From: Gentiana macrophylla
Taxonomy: Eukaryota; Streptophyta; Magnoliopsida; Gentianales; Gentianaceae
NCBI GenBank assembly: GCA_026214975.1
Contig: CM047808.1
Location: 57,872,583 to 57,936,582, forward strand
Length of the DNA: 64,000 nucleotides
Reading direction: 5' to 3'
Positions 47,740 to 60,179 of this stretch are shown piece by piece. The translations under genes were made by a program, and so were the position numbers. Position 1 is the first letter of the stretch, and each line of letters opens with the position of its first letter. Under the pieces are notes generated by a model, which saw only the letters and a list, made by a program, of their open reading frames with translations, had not been told where the DNA came from and did no database searches.

Positions 47740-48490
47740 ATGAACACTAGTGGAACTTCTGAAACACCTATGCGTGCAAGAACGATACTTGAGAAGGATG
47801 AAAATGGGAAGGATGTGAATCAAAATTTATACAGAGGAATTATTGGATCCTTACTCCACCTAACTGCAAGCAGGCCTGATATAGAATTTGCACTAGGAGT
47901 ATGTATAAGATTTCAAGTTCAACCCAAGGAATCTCACTTATTAGCAGCAAAGAGAATCATCAAATATCTGAAGCACACAATAAATATTGGAATTTGGTAT
48001 CCAAGAGATGGTGGATTCAAATTAATATCTTATCCAGATTCAGACTATGTTGGATGTAAAATTGATAGAAAAAGAACTTCAGGAACTTGTCAGATGCTAG
48101 GTAGCAGACTAGTATCATGGTTTAGTAAAAAGTAGAATTCGATATCTACTTCAATAGTTGAAGCAGAATATATAGCAGTGTGTAGTTGTTGTGCACAAGT
48201 ACTATGGATAAGACAACAGCTAAGAGACTATGGAATAGAAGAGAAGACAATTCCAATCATGTGTGATAACACAAGTGCAATATCAATTATAGAGAAATCA
48301 GTACTTCATTCAAGAACAAAGCATACTGATTTGAGACATCAATTCATCAGAGATCATGTTGAGAAAGTAAATGTAACCTTGAGGTAAATATCTACAGAAG
48401 ATCAATTGGCTAATATATTCACAAAATGACAAAGTCATGAAAGATTTTGTAACTTAAGAACTGAGTTGGGAATGATTGAAATTGACTAAG
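47740..48490 (+). pseudogene. Copia RNase H, outer element
   Basis: An open 131-codon frame contains LYRGIIGSLLHLTASRPDIE and DSDYVGCKIDRKRTSGTCQ, typical of the SIRE lineage. It is stopped by TAG at 48133 within SWFSKK-NSIS, where relatives have Gln. It then continues VEAEYIAVCSCCAQVLWI, MCDNTSAISI and EDQLANIFTK, and ends IEID at about 48487. RNase H removes RNA from the hybrid. One TAA and one TGA follow the TAG. Confidence 0.88.
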
Positions 48491-49092
48491 TCACAAGCAG
48501 CAGCTAATTGGAGTAATCAGTGAAGTGACTTCACCAGCTCACTGAACCTTTGCAATTTTGGGTGCACTCACTTGGCAGGTAAGGCACTGGTACCATCAAA
48601 GTTCACTTCACCGATTGTTACGAACATTTATGATGAAGCAGCTTAGTGAAAGATTGGAAGAGTAATCATCACACTAATCTCATCACTCCACCGGTGAAGT
48701 ACATTTTTCAAAGATGTGTGAAATGAATAAAACTTTTACACATGTCAAAAATCTGAGGATTTATTATGGAGGATCACACACATGGATATTAGTTTTTAAA
48801 TCGTTGAGGTTAAATTTTGAATTGAAGGAATGACGGCAACGCCTCGATTCCCAGGATTGATCATTACTTACCTCAATCCACTCTCCTACTACACTCAATA
48901 ACCATAATTTCTTATACACCAAATCACGCCATTACCCCACTAAATCCTTCCATATTCAAAATCTTGTTCACACTCAAATCGTTTAGCAATAAAAACCATA
49001 CTTATAATTTTCACAAACTCTTTACGCCTCTTTGGAAAACAGAAATCCCTTTCTCCAAAAAGCTCAAATCTTCACTCTCAAACTATCCAAAA
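48491..49092 (+). other. Spacer between pol and third ORF with inverted motifs
   Basis: Non-coding. At 48505-48705 it holds several inverted short motifs built from GTGAAGTGA, TCACTTCACC and CCACCGGTGAAG. The last 200 bases are C/A/T-rich and low in G (CACGCCATTACCCCACTAAA), like the leader before the third ORF of the nested element. Confidence 0.6.
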
Positions 49093-49754
49093 ATGGCTTT
49101 ATCATCTTCCTCAATCAAAAAGTCCAACAAACAGTATGATTGATCGATTGTCACTGGGTCATTCTTCAGACCCAAATCCTATAATCTCACTCTATGTGGT
49201 AATGATATTCAGGCCCAACGGTTGGTTGATGGCTGCAACAATCTAGGACTGATGACCTTCTTAAATCCTCCCATCACAAGGATCTTCTATGAAACCCTAA
49301 TTTCTTTCTGAAAAAATGCCAAATTTGTTCCAGGAAAGAAGAAGGGATCACCGGACAACAACACAAGCAATGTGAATGGAAGGGAACTAGTAATCACACT
49401 GGGTCTACTCAATAGGTATCTCAAACTCTCCAACACTGGACCCTCAGAGATCAAGAATGTGGAAATCAACACTGATACATTCTGGATGGAGATAGCCAAG
49501 AATCCCGATCTTGCAACCAAGAAATTAAACTTTCCAAGATCGGTACTCAAGAAGCTGTTTGAAGAATTTGCTCATTTGATCATCAAAAGTATAGAAGGAA
49601 AGATGCATGACATGACGGAGGTAAGGACCAGACTAATGGACATCATCTATCAGGGCCTAGAGTTCAACTGGTCAATCTTCTTTTTCAACGGATTGAAAGA
49701 GCAAATATAACTTGAAATTGATGCTGGAAAGTTAGCAGCCAAGAAGGGACTAAT
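49093..49754 (+). pseudogene. Third, envelope-like ORF of the outer element, 5' part
   Basis: Starts MALSSSSIKKSNKQYD at 49093, then TGA, then SFFRPKSYNLTLCGNDIQAQ and GLMTFLNPPITRIFYETL; a further TGA at about 49310; the frame 49372-49710 is open (LVITLGLLNRYLKLSNTG, FPRSVLKKLFEEFAHLII). It is stopped by TAA at 49708 and cut at the CTAAT target site in KKGLI. Order of parts parallels the N-terminal domain at 38074. The remainder lies beyond the Tat element, outside the window. Confidence 0.7.
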
Positions 49755-51472
49755 TGAAGGATGCAGTTTCTTAGATCTAAACGAGTTAGATCTATGCGCA
49801 GCGGATGGATCACAACTTATATGACACAATTCATAATTAAAGGACGTAAACAACTACAAGGGGGTTTAAGATCATGTTACCCATAACGGGAAGAGAAGCC
49901 TTGATCTTCCGATGTGTTCTCCAAACGGCGGTTGGTGGACACCCTTCTTGATACACGAACCTCCTTGATATGCAACACCAAGAAAAACTCAAAGCTTTTC
50001 TTCTTCCAAAAACGCTAGGCAAGAAAAACTAATTTTCCTCTCCCTTTTTATCATAGTGGTCGAAATTTGCCTTGCAATTTCCCTTGGAATAACTCTCCTT
50101 TTATAGGAGAGTAAATCCTTGCCTCCAAGTATTAATTAATTAAATAAATAATTAATTAAACAAAATAAAAGGATATTTTCCTTAATGACTAATTGTGACA
50201 TGTATTGACCAATAGGAAATCAAATAACAAGTCATCCATCCAATCATATAACAAGAATATCTTTTATTTTCCACATCACAAAAATTAATTCTTGTGATAA
50301 ATAATGAATATGAGGCGCCACTTTTAGGGTATAAAAAGCCCACATGAAATGTCTTTTATGTGTATTATATTATTTAGCCCAACTAAATAATATCCATGCA
50401 TATCAATTAATTAGCACACCAATTAATTATCACTGAGGCCCAAATAACAAGATTATAAGTCCGAATTACGTAAGCCACATCGGGGACCATGGACCTATAA
50501 CCAAAGAGCTCAATAATTATTTATTCATCGAATGTAGAATAAGTACATTAATTATTAATTCCGGGATTACGCCACCATAAACCCGAAATCGAACTCTACC
50601 GATTCACAGATGTATACTTATACTCAACCCATAGAGTGAATAAGCGTCCATTGATATAATCACTACATATGGATTAACCCTCCATAGACTGTCCATTCTG
50701 AGTGGGAGGTCTCCGTGAACCCGACTCGGAATAACTTATCCTTATTTATCATTAACCCCCTGATGATCAATTAGTACACATATCTGACAAGTAGCTAAAT
50801 AGTCAAATGTGAACTCCCGGGATCGATCACTTTCTTAGGGCTAACAAATAAGGGGATCGTCTCTCTACTTCCCAGAGAAGGAATGGATTCCATGTCTGTG
50901 AAAATCAGAACTACTCACTCATCCGGAGATAGTGCCAATGAGAAGTGGCTTGGAACACATTATTTAAGTGAACCGTAACTTACACATCAAACACTACCTC
51001 GGGACAAGCAGCACCCTGTGATCACCTCAGGATTAAGGTTGATCCATATATGATCATCTAATGATTTTAATAAGATTCCTCGATTATGGAATTATACCGA
51101 GAAATTCAGGTTAAATCGGTCCAGTCCTATATGAATGCCATCATATATAAATGCCCCACGTAGGTACCCTCTACCGACAGTCCGGATAAGACTATCACAC
51201 CCTAAGGTGTTCTGGGCGCATTATTGGTGTTTTAATCAAGAGACCCTGAACTCTGATTAAGTTCACCACGGACTAACAGTTTAAGCATATCTCCACTAAC
51301 TCAATCCTCACGTGTAATCCATACACTAAGTTAAGTGGTTACATACAGATATACTTAGGGTTTGCAGCTGTGTAGCCTTACAAGCACAAAGCAAGTAATA
51401 AGGTGAGATAAATTATGTCATTCTTTATTAAAAAAAATTACACAAATTGTCTTCCGGGCACTACACCTAACA
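49755..51472 (-). repeat. 3' LTR of the LARD-like element
   Basis: 1718 bp, same sequence family as 58460-60170 with scattered differences. Plus-strand start TGAAGGATGC (partner TGTAGGATGC) and end CACCTAACA. The short open frames inside are not shared in frame by the partner. Confidence 0.9.
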
Positions 51473-51488
51473 ATCTCCCACTTGCACG
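51473..51488 (-). other. Polypurine tract of the LARD-like element
   Basis: Minus-strand GTGCAAGTGGGAGAT abuts TGTTAGG. A second copy of AGCAAGTGGGAGA lies about 80 bases upstream (plus 51546-51560). Confidence 0.8.
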
Positions 51489-54400
51489 AAATGACAAGCA
51501 ACGATTGTTTTTAGAGCACACCCTTTCTCATCTTATTCACAACACTCTCCCACTTGCTCTAAAAGCAAATGAGACATATCCATCAAAGCCGTACCCTCCA
51601 AGAACTCGACTTGGTACACCAATTAGTTAGGTTGTCGACTCGAGACAATCTTTAGGATTGAAACGTTGTCGGTCCTTCCAATCAGGCGGTACTCTCTCTC
51701 AATATGCTTTTGACTTCTTATGACTGAGAAGATCCTTCTAAGCTATATCTTCACTGTTTTCACGATGAAGTGATATCGGCTTATCAGACCTGGAATTACT
51801 CCCAGACCAAAAAGGAAATTCTAAGCACTATGAGTAAACACTGAGCCCGAGATCAACTTAATGATCATCCTTAATCGACTACAAGTCGAAATCGGTTATA
51901 GTCAACCATATTCAAGTTTGCACCTGAATATACAAGCATATGATTCCTCGTTCTCTAAATATACTTGAGGACGTGCTAAACCGCTACTTATTGCTCAAAT
52001 CCAAGATTCGATTGCAATTGACTCGTGTTAAGCTGTCTTGCCCTTATCCCAGAGAGACTCTATCCCATTTTCTCTTTATCCGAAGATTTGGAGAATCATT
52101 CCTGAGAGGTAGGGTAGGAATACTCTCGATGAATGTTGCATACGTATATGTATGATCATCTTATTCAATAAGATAGGTGGGATAGCCAATGACTCATTCT
52201 CGTGAATTTGACCGAATCAGATTCTTAGAATATAGTCCAATTCTCTCATCCAGAGAATCTTGGCCTGTCTGTTTCCGACATCAGATAGCACACACATGTC
52301 GTTTCCAACCGTTTCAGTGTTATCATTTATGAACACTAATACTACTAGTTTACCAATATTGATATCCAGTCTACGAAAGACTTATCAATATTCTTGTAAA
52401 GTCCACATATTCTAAAACGTGTGAATTTAAATGACCGAGAGGTTCTCTTAAATCCACAAATGATATAAGCCCCGGCAAATATCCTGCCACTTGTTCTAAC
52501 CAAGACCCTTCTCGTTCGAATGAATCAGGACTCTGTTTTCAAAAAGAAAGTCTCGAGGAATCACCCCTATTTTCTCTTTTAATGAAATCTAGCAAGACCG
52601 AGTGGTGAGAGAGTTCAAGGTCCAGTTAACTCTCTACTTGTTAGGGAATCACCCTAGACCACTCGACTTTGTCTTTGAAAGTTAAACTTTCCTATTCATT
52701 CGACTCTTTTCGCGCGAACCAATTACTCCCACTGGGCCCAGAGACACTCGGTGGTTCTACAAGAGGTCGAAACAGTAACCGGAGTACCAAAACTCCATTC
52801 ACAGGGATAAGGTTTTCGAACCAACCTCTTTGATCGTAATCCTATCTGACCCACAAAGAGCCACAGGTTATCAATCACCCCAATGGACTATAAAGTCCAC
52901 ACAACCATAATGGGTCAATGGTTAAACAATACTCCTCTGCGTTACGGGTGGATTGACATTCGATCTAGTAGTATTTATCGGTGTAATCACCAACAATCGA
53001 TGTTGGGCGTGGTCCGATTAAATCGATAGTAACTTCCTTTGGGTAACCGTACTCTCGAGGTCTAAGGTCACATTTATAGATTATATCGAAGCCTTATGAC
53101 AATCCAATCGTCACTTTCGATCTCAAGAATCTTACAACCAACCTTCACTCGTCTCATTAAGGCATTTCACGAACAGTCAAAATCTGAACGTATGCGCAAA
53201 ATCTCCAGTCCTACCTTCAAGCATTAAATGCTAAATGCCTACATTTACGGAAGTGGTGTGAACCGAATTTACTCCTTATCCATAAATTCACTAGCATCTT
53301 CTAGGTAGACTTCTCGGTTTACATAATAATGTTAACCGTTATTTTGCAACCATTTATCTTAATCGAGTTTAGCAATGTATTGTAGCACATCAATAACTAT
53401 ATAGGGCAAGCCTATGGTTTCTTCCTTAGTGAGAAACATTCCACTAGGAGGCAGGCCGAGCATCAGTCCAAAGACTATGCTATAGCCTATGTCTGAGCAT
53501 GGAATACTCTATTCTCTGCTAAAATCAGAGACTCCTCCTCATATTCTTTTGATAAACTAAATCGCGTTTCGAGTAGTTATCAGACAAAATGTCACCACTC
53601 AAAATCTCCCACTAGTTTGTATCTCTCACTAGACCCCGAAGGTCATGATGAACAAGCTATGTTACCCCTTCAAATCTATTACCCTCTCCCGATTGAAAGG
53701 AAACTTAGTCATTGTTCCTTTGAGATAGTGTTCCTACACTGGGAGATAGGAATCACCCTTAGCCAGTCGTCAGGTCTTATCTCTAGGATATATGCACTAA
53801 TTAATAGATATTGAAGGGTCGTTTATCTTAATACGGAAACCTTTTACCTTTAATAGTTTTAGATGTGTTACACATACATATTCAGCTTTTCTTAGTGGTT
53901 CTGTCTTTTATAAACAAAAGTCCGAGTCACAGATTCGTACTACAAATGTCATCTTCACTTTGTTTAAGGCAACTGTAGTATCGAGATGAAAGTGAATCCA
54001 TTTGTTTCAACGAATCATGTGAAATATAAATTTTTCTCTCGTGCTATTCAAGGATAGAATCAAAATTCATTTCCTTATATCACTCCCACTATTATAGTGA
54101 AATAACGCCCGTTGTCTACTTTATTAATTGTTAATGCACAGCTTTTCTTGTTCTTCCAAAGAACTAAGCTACCGAGTCAAGTTACTCGGTTTAAGAAAGT
54201 CGCTAAGATTCATTGGTTAAGTGATCCAAATCACTTTCCTTATTATCCTATACTTTCGTAATTAATTTTTCGGTTTAGCCTCAAAACTTTAGTTAAGATG
54301 ATTAACACTTATAGACATTCTTTCTCATTCTCAACTTTCCTTAAAAGGAAATAGTCTTGAACTAGCAGTTCAATTGAGTAGACACTACTCGTGAACTGTG

Positions 54401-55785
54401 GGATGTCTAATGAAAGTGTTACCCAGTGGGACTAATTTTCTAATAAATTAGAAAAACAACAGATAAAAGCTCCCACTAGTTTATTAGTTCCAAATACCGT
54501 CTAACTAGTGACACTTTAATTTATGATTCTCTAATTTTTCTATTAGAAAATTTCTCGTGTAGACACTACACAATTAAAATTCACTAGAAGAATTTTATCG
54601 TCCCAATCATCTTTCAAACTAATTACAGTCGTCTCTCGATCAACACGATTGACAACAGTGACATCTTTATTTACGTCACTTAAGTCTTGAAGGCTCAAGA
54701 AAAATATCTCTTCCGAAAAATTAATCGCATGTAAGATCAATAAGTACAACGTTCTAGTTACTTGCCACTTTTTAACGAAGTCATTACTAGTCAATTTTAC
54801 ACTAGCAGTCTAGCACCCTAGAGAGATATATATAAATAGTTGTAAATAAAATTGACAGAAAATAAATCCAAATCATACACTACTAATAAATTTTAGAAAC
54901 ATAAACTAAGTAATTATAGTCTATCCTACCGTTCCAAGGATTTAATCTAATGCCTCAGTGCCGCCTTATGGTAGGTCAAAGAGGTTTCGATTAATATTGA
55001 AGATCAGATTGAGAATCGAACATCTCATTTGTGATCGTCAATCACCTTTCCTTTTTCAGCCAAGGTATTACCAAAATACCCTTTATGAGCGTGACCTACT
55101 GTTTTAGATTTTTAGGTAGACCCCGAGTATGCCGCCTTAGGGTCGGTCAGTGACCCGACGAGTACCCAAAATCCTATCCTTTCGGAGACCAAGCCTTGAA
55201 TTTTGATAGCGGTGAAGGCCTTCCTTAGGGGGCCGAAATCAAAGCCGGCACGAGGCGTCACCATTCTCTCACGTTGCTTGTGTCAACAGTAGAGGCCGTG
55301 GGGTCGGCTGTCGCCTCTCCCGCTCCCACTCAATATTTTGAAAAAAGTGGTGGGTTTACTGATCACGTTTTTGGACTTGATGTTACATTAAGGAACAATA
55401 AATCATAGGCCCAAATGTTGTCGGTTATGTGGGCTAGCCCACCCGACCTATTTGTTGGAACATATGTGACCGTCGGACGGGTCAAGACCAGGGGAGCTCC
55501 GTTGAGCCGTAGTGGCTCTTCGGATGGCTCACCTTGCTTGCGGACCCGATGCAAACGCCACACGTGGAGGTGAAGTCGATCGAGCCGTAGCTACTGTTGA
55601 CCACCCAACCGTGGTTAAACCACTTCGAACCATGTTTGCCCGTGATTTCCAATCCTTTAACCTCAAACTTTCACGTTACGTAGACACTACGGAACAAAAA
55701 CGTAATCTCGTCTAGGTAAGGTGGAATTCACCGAGAATCCAACACCTTAACCACGAGGTTTCGGGATTTTACTCCTTATGCTTTC
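51489..55785 (-). other. Non-coding core of the LARD-like element
   Basis: About 4.3 kb in which I find no gag, protease, RT, RNase H or integrase motif on either strand. The longest open frames are about 60-85 codons and overlap on both strands. The sequence is close to even in base use, not low-complexity. Near 54950-55340 there are two related passages (GCCTTATGGTAGGTCAAAG and GCCTTAGGGTCGGTCAGTG), and GAATTCACCGAGAATCCA near 55727 recurs as GATTCACCGAGAATCCA near 57303. Function unknown. Confidence 0.65.
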
Positions 55786-57288
55786 TGTTAAGGGCTAAAT
55801 TATAGTGATTTTTACATATATTTTCTGTATCAATTTCCCCTATATTCGTATGATTTTCATAGATTTTGAGCTTTATATTGAAATATTGAGTAAATGGTGT
55901 TTTTAATAGTTAAATTTGAAAACGTAACGAATTATGTGCTAAAATTATGATTTCATATTATTTTGGAAATATGTTACACTTTGGTATGTTTTGATCCTTG
56001 TGTAGATACTCATTAATGATGGAAAAGATGATCCTAAAAGGCTAAATTCGAGATGGAAGAGGATCAATTAAAGATATGGAAGAATAAAAGAGATAAGGAA
56101 AGAAATAAATCAAGATAAAGATGGAAAAATCAAGAAATTGATTTCAAGTCAATATGGATGAGCGTCCATCCAAAGCGACAGCGTTCAATAGTGGACGGGC
56201 GTTTGGTGAAGTGAACGAGCGTCCTAGAAGAGATTTTACATTCAGAGTCTCCAGACGCAAGCTGAACGAGCGTTGACTCTCCGTCCAAGGCAAATGGACG
56301 GGCGTCCATGTATTCAAACGAGCGTCCGCCGCCGCCTTTGCCTAAACCGACTTAATCTTCTATTTAAACAGCCGTCGCCCCAACCCTAAGGGCATCAATA
56401 TTTTTCTTCACATCAAAAGAGAGCACACCGCATCTTGGAGAGTTGAAGGCGGTCACCCGAGCCTTGTGCTCGGGTGAACCGAGGTTAGATTAGAGTAGAT
56501 TATGTAGCTTTTCTTTTCGTTTCCATGGTGTTTCAACCATTGTATCCAAGACTATGTGAGTTCTCTTATGATTAATTTAATTCCAGTTTTTCTTCATGAC
56601 GTTTGATTTAGTTTGTATTTTTCTATGCGATTTGTATGCCATGTGAATTAGAATCGAAAGATTAGTTCACGATTGATGTTTATAATATGGAAGTTGCATA
56701 AACGTTAGATCACCATAGAAAGATAGGGTTTTTAGCCATTAATGATGACAAGTTAATGAGTTAGATTCCTAGGTTGTTAGGTTCTTTAAAAACGAGAGTT
56801 AATTGAATCTACACCCGAGTTTTGTTTGGTAAATCGGTCTCAACACTCGAAAGATGAGAGATAGATAATTGAATTCACTACAAAGTAGGCTTTCATAGCT
56901 TGAGAGATAAGTTCACTAAGAGATTAGGGATTTGTGTCTCGTGAAAGGTGAAACCACAAACCGAATTAGAATCATGAGATTAACTAGAATTGAAATCACT
57001 TAGGTTTGTACTTTGGTTGTTCCCATGTTTCTTAGGTTAGATTTATTTTGATTGTTCTTTTATGTTTTTTGTTTTTATGCTTTTGCTTTTCGTTTATTTG
57101 TTTTTGTTGAGTAGCAATTGGGAGGATTACTAGGATTAGATTCTACATACCTTTTCCTGTGGATCGACCCTCTACTCATTACGCTTTTACTAGCAACAAC
57201 CCGATGTTTTGGTCGGTTAGGAGTTAGTTTTGCATATAGGTTAGGGTTATAAATTTTCTTTTGTTATTGATGCAAAATCTCCACAACA
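55786..57288 (+). repeat. Athila/Tat-type solo LTR with TSD CTTTC
   Basis: TGTTAAGGGCTAAAT to CTCCACAACA, 1503 bp, flanked by CTTTC (55781-55785 and 57289-57293). CG-rich motifs (GGACGGGCGTCC, AACGAGCGTCC) at 56157-56330, then TATTTAAAC near 56361. U5 has CTGTGGATCGACCC. Closely related to the solo LTR at 9064. Confidence 0.93.
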
Positions 57289-57293
57289 CTTTC

Positions 57294-58441
57294 GCAGAGT
57301 GGGATTCACCGAGAATCCATCACCCAACCTCGACGATTGAAAAAACCTGTGTTCCTCGGTTTTTACCCTAATTAGTTTCTAATTAATATCAAACAATTAA
57401 TTAAAACTAATTGTGTGTTTTATACATGCCTAACTAATTCCTCGAATTAATTTCTACATGTATGCATATGGAGTGGAATTCAGAATATGATGCATGTCAT
57501 GGCAATTTTCCGGTTGTACTTATACAATCTAAACATGTATTATAGTGCGGAAAATAAACACCGAGATGGACCGTTGGCACCCCCGTATCTAATCTATTAG
57601 TAAACAAATAACCAAAACCCTAACTAGAGTTTACTACTTTCTAACATAATCTGCAGCTGTTCAAAATCTTCGACAATCGACAAACCAAACGAACTCGGAT
57701 CGCAATGAAACTTTCCAGATCTGTTCCTCACTCCTTGGGCTTCATTACGGACGGTTGGATCGGAGCTTTGACTTGTTAATCTACTCCAGTGAGCCGCCCA
57801 ACTTGCTGCTGAATCTGACTTTTACAGCAGCGCATCAATGACTTCCCGAGGCCAATTGGGAATCGAGATGAATCCCGATCGGCCTGAAATTTTTTATCCC
57901 ACGTCCAAAACTCCATATTGTTCGATCCGACCGGTTGGATTTGCGTTTCAACGGTCCAAACGCTCCCAGAAATTCGAAGAAGTCACAGATAGGGTTTCTG
58001 TGAATCCTGCGTTTTTCTGTTACAGCAGCTTCTTTACAGAAACGAACGGATATCAAAATGGACTCCGATCGATGCAAAATTTTGTGGAATTGTTCATAAT
58101 CTTCCAATCTTGATTCTGACCGGAGTGATCGTCGTTTCAACGGCTCGATCAACGGGAAAAACGAAATAACTAAACAACTACTAAACAGATCTATTTTCTG
58201 GAAATTAAAATTGCAATAAAAATAAATTACATAATTTCCTATACTCATATTGAACGAATTTTCATCTTTTATATGAGTTTAGAATAGATCTAACGGGTAA
58301 ACAGTGACAACCCCCAATCCATCTCTTCAACCATAGCAATTAATCATTATCAATGCATAAAACAATAAATAAAATTTACCTACATGCAATTTCACTCCTT
58401 TAAATCGTTTAATTATGATTATGACTATATTAATCGTGGAA
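57294..58441 (-). other. 5' internal part of the LARD-like element
   Basis: Directly downstream of the primer site on the minus strand. Frames of 137 codons (minus, 58248-57835) and 91 codons (plus, 57838-58113) overlap almost completely, contain no known motif, and are better seen as chance openings in a non-coding leader. Two passages with TTTCAACGG and GATCCGACCGG resemble each other. Confidence 0.5.
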
Positions 58442-58457
58442 CCTGTCTTTGATACCA
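58442..58457 (-). other. Primer binding site of the LARD-like element
   Basis: Minus-strand TGGTATCAAAGACAGG two bases inside the LTR, matching the tRNA-Met class used by Copia elements. It sets the minus orientation. Confidence 0.85.
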
Positions 58458-58459
58458 CA

Positions 58460-60170
58460 TGTAGGATGCAGTTTCTTAGATCTAAACGAGTTAGATCTAT
58501 GCGCAGCGGATAGATCACGACTTATATGACACAATTCATAATTAAAGGACGCAAACAACTTACAAGGGGTTTAAGATCATGTTACCAATAACGGGAAGAG
58601 AAGCCTTGATCTTCCGATGTGTTCTCCAAACGGCGGTTGGTGGACACCCTTCTTGATACACGAACCTCCTTGATATGCAACACCAAGAAAAACTCAAAGT
58701 TTTTCTTCTTCCAAAACCCTGCAAGAAAAAAACTAATTTTCCTCTCCCTTTTTATCATAGTGGTCGAAATTTGCCTTGCAATTTCCCTTGGAATAACTCT
58801 TCTTTTATAGGAAAGTAAATCATTGGCCTCCAAGTATTAATTAATTAAATAAATAATTAATTAAACAAAATAAAATGATATTTTCCTTAATGACTAATTG
58901 TGACATATATTGACCAATAGGAAATCAAATAACAAGTCATCCAACCAATCATATAACAAGAATATCTTTTATTTTCCACATCACAAAAATTAATTCTTGT
59001 GATAAATAATGAATATGAGGCGCCACTTTTAGGGTATAAAAAGCCCACATGAAATGTCTTTTATGTGTATTATATTATTTAGCCCAACTAAATAATATCC
59101 ATGCATATCAATTAATTAGCCCAGCCAATTAATTATCACTGAGGCCCAATTAACAAGATTATTAGTCCGAATTACAGAAGCCACATCGGGGACCATGGAC
59201 CTATAACCAAGTAGCTCCAATAATTAATTATTCATCGAATGTAATAAGTACATTAATTATTAATTCGGGATTACGCCACCATAAACCCGGCGAACTCTAC
59301 CGATTACGAGATGTATACTTATACTCAATCCATAGAGTGAATAAGCGTCCATTGATATAATCACTACATATGGATTAACCTCCATAGATCATCCATTCTC
59401 GAGTGGGAGGTCTCCGTGAACCCGACTCAAATATCTTATCCTTATTTACCATTAACCCCTGATGATCAATTAGTACACATATCTGACTAGTAGCTAATTA
59501 GTCAAATGTGAACTCCCGGGATCGATCACTTTCTTAGGGCTAACAAATAAGGGGATCGTCTCTACTTCCCGCAGGAAGGAATGGATTCCATGTCTGTGAA
59601 AATCAGAACTACTCACTCATCCGGAGATAGTGCCAATGAGAAGTGGCTTGGAACACATTATTCAAGTGAACCGTAACTAACACATCAAACACTACCCCGG
59701 GACAAGCAGCACCCTGTGATCAACTCAGGATTAAGGTTGATCCATATATGATCATCTAATGATTTTAATAAGATTCCTCGATTACGGAATTATACCGAGA
59801 AATTCAGATTAAATCGGTCCAGTCCTATATGAATGCCATCATATATGAATGCCCCACGTAGGTACCCTCTACCGACAGTCCGGATAAGACTATCACACCC
59901 TAAGGTGTTCTGGGCGCATTATTGGTGTTTTAATCAAGAGACCCTAAACTCTGATTAAGTTCACCACGGACTAACAGTTTAAGCATATCTCCACTAACTC
60001 AATCCTCACGTGTAATCCATACACTAGGTTAAGTGGTTAAATACATATATACTTAGGGTTTGCAGCAGTGTAGCCTTACAAGCACAAAGCAAGTAATAAG
60101 GTGAGATAAATTCTGTCATTCATTATTAAAAACAATTACACAAATTGTCTTTCGGGCACTACACCTAACA
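58460..60170 (-). repeat. 5' LTR of the LARD-like element
   Basis: 1711 bp; plus-strand TGTAGGATGC to CACCTAACA. The minus-strand reading starts TGTTAGGTGTAGTGCCCG. Aligns end to end with 49755-51472. Confidence 0.92.
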
Positions 60171-60179
60171 CTAATCACG

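Larger units (their letters stand above)
32299..49754 (+). mobile_element. SIRE-like Copia element with envelope-like ORF, interrupted
   Basis: The 5' LTR (32299-33687), tRNA-Met primer site, gag, protease, integrase, RT, RNase H and a third ORF appear in the order of the SIRE/Maximus lineage. Gag is split by a 9.5 kb nested relative, and the third ORF by a Tat element plus a large non-coding element. The 3' LTR lies beyond 64000, so no target duplication can be checked. Every gene is broken, including catalytic residues of integrase and RT. It is the only SIRE-like element here that once had a full pol, so its relatives could have supplied proteins to the pol-less copies. Confidence 0.88.
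49755..60170 (-). mobile_element. Large non-coding retroelement (LARD-like) with TSD CTAAT
   Basis: Minus-strand LTR element, 10,416 bp including a solo LTR, flanked by CTAAT (49750-49754 and 60171-60175). On its own strand: LTR TGTTAGGTGTAGTG to CATCCTACA, primer site TGGTATCAAAGACAGG, about 5.5 kb of internal DNA without any pol domain, purine tract AAGTGGGAGAT, LTR. Long LTRs, a non-coding core and a Copia-type primer site match the definition of a large retrotransposon derivative. The two LTRs are highly similar, so it moved rather recently with borrowed enzymes. Confidence 0.88.

Noticed and set aside
55363..55715. Frames of 66 and 67 codons on opposite strands
   Set aside because: No motif; inside the non-coding core of the LARD-like element.
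57835..58248. 137-codon minus-strand frame, open also on the plus strand
   Set aside because: No recognised motif, overlapping frames on both strands, and a position in the leader of a non-coding element; treated as chance.
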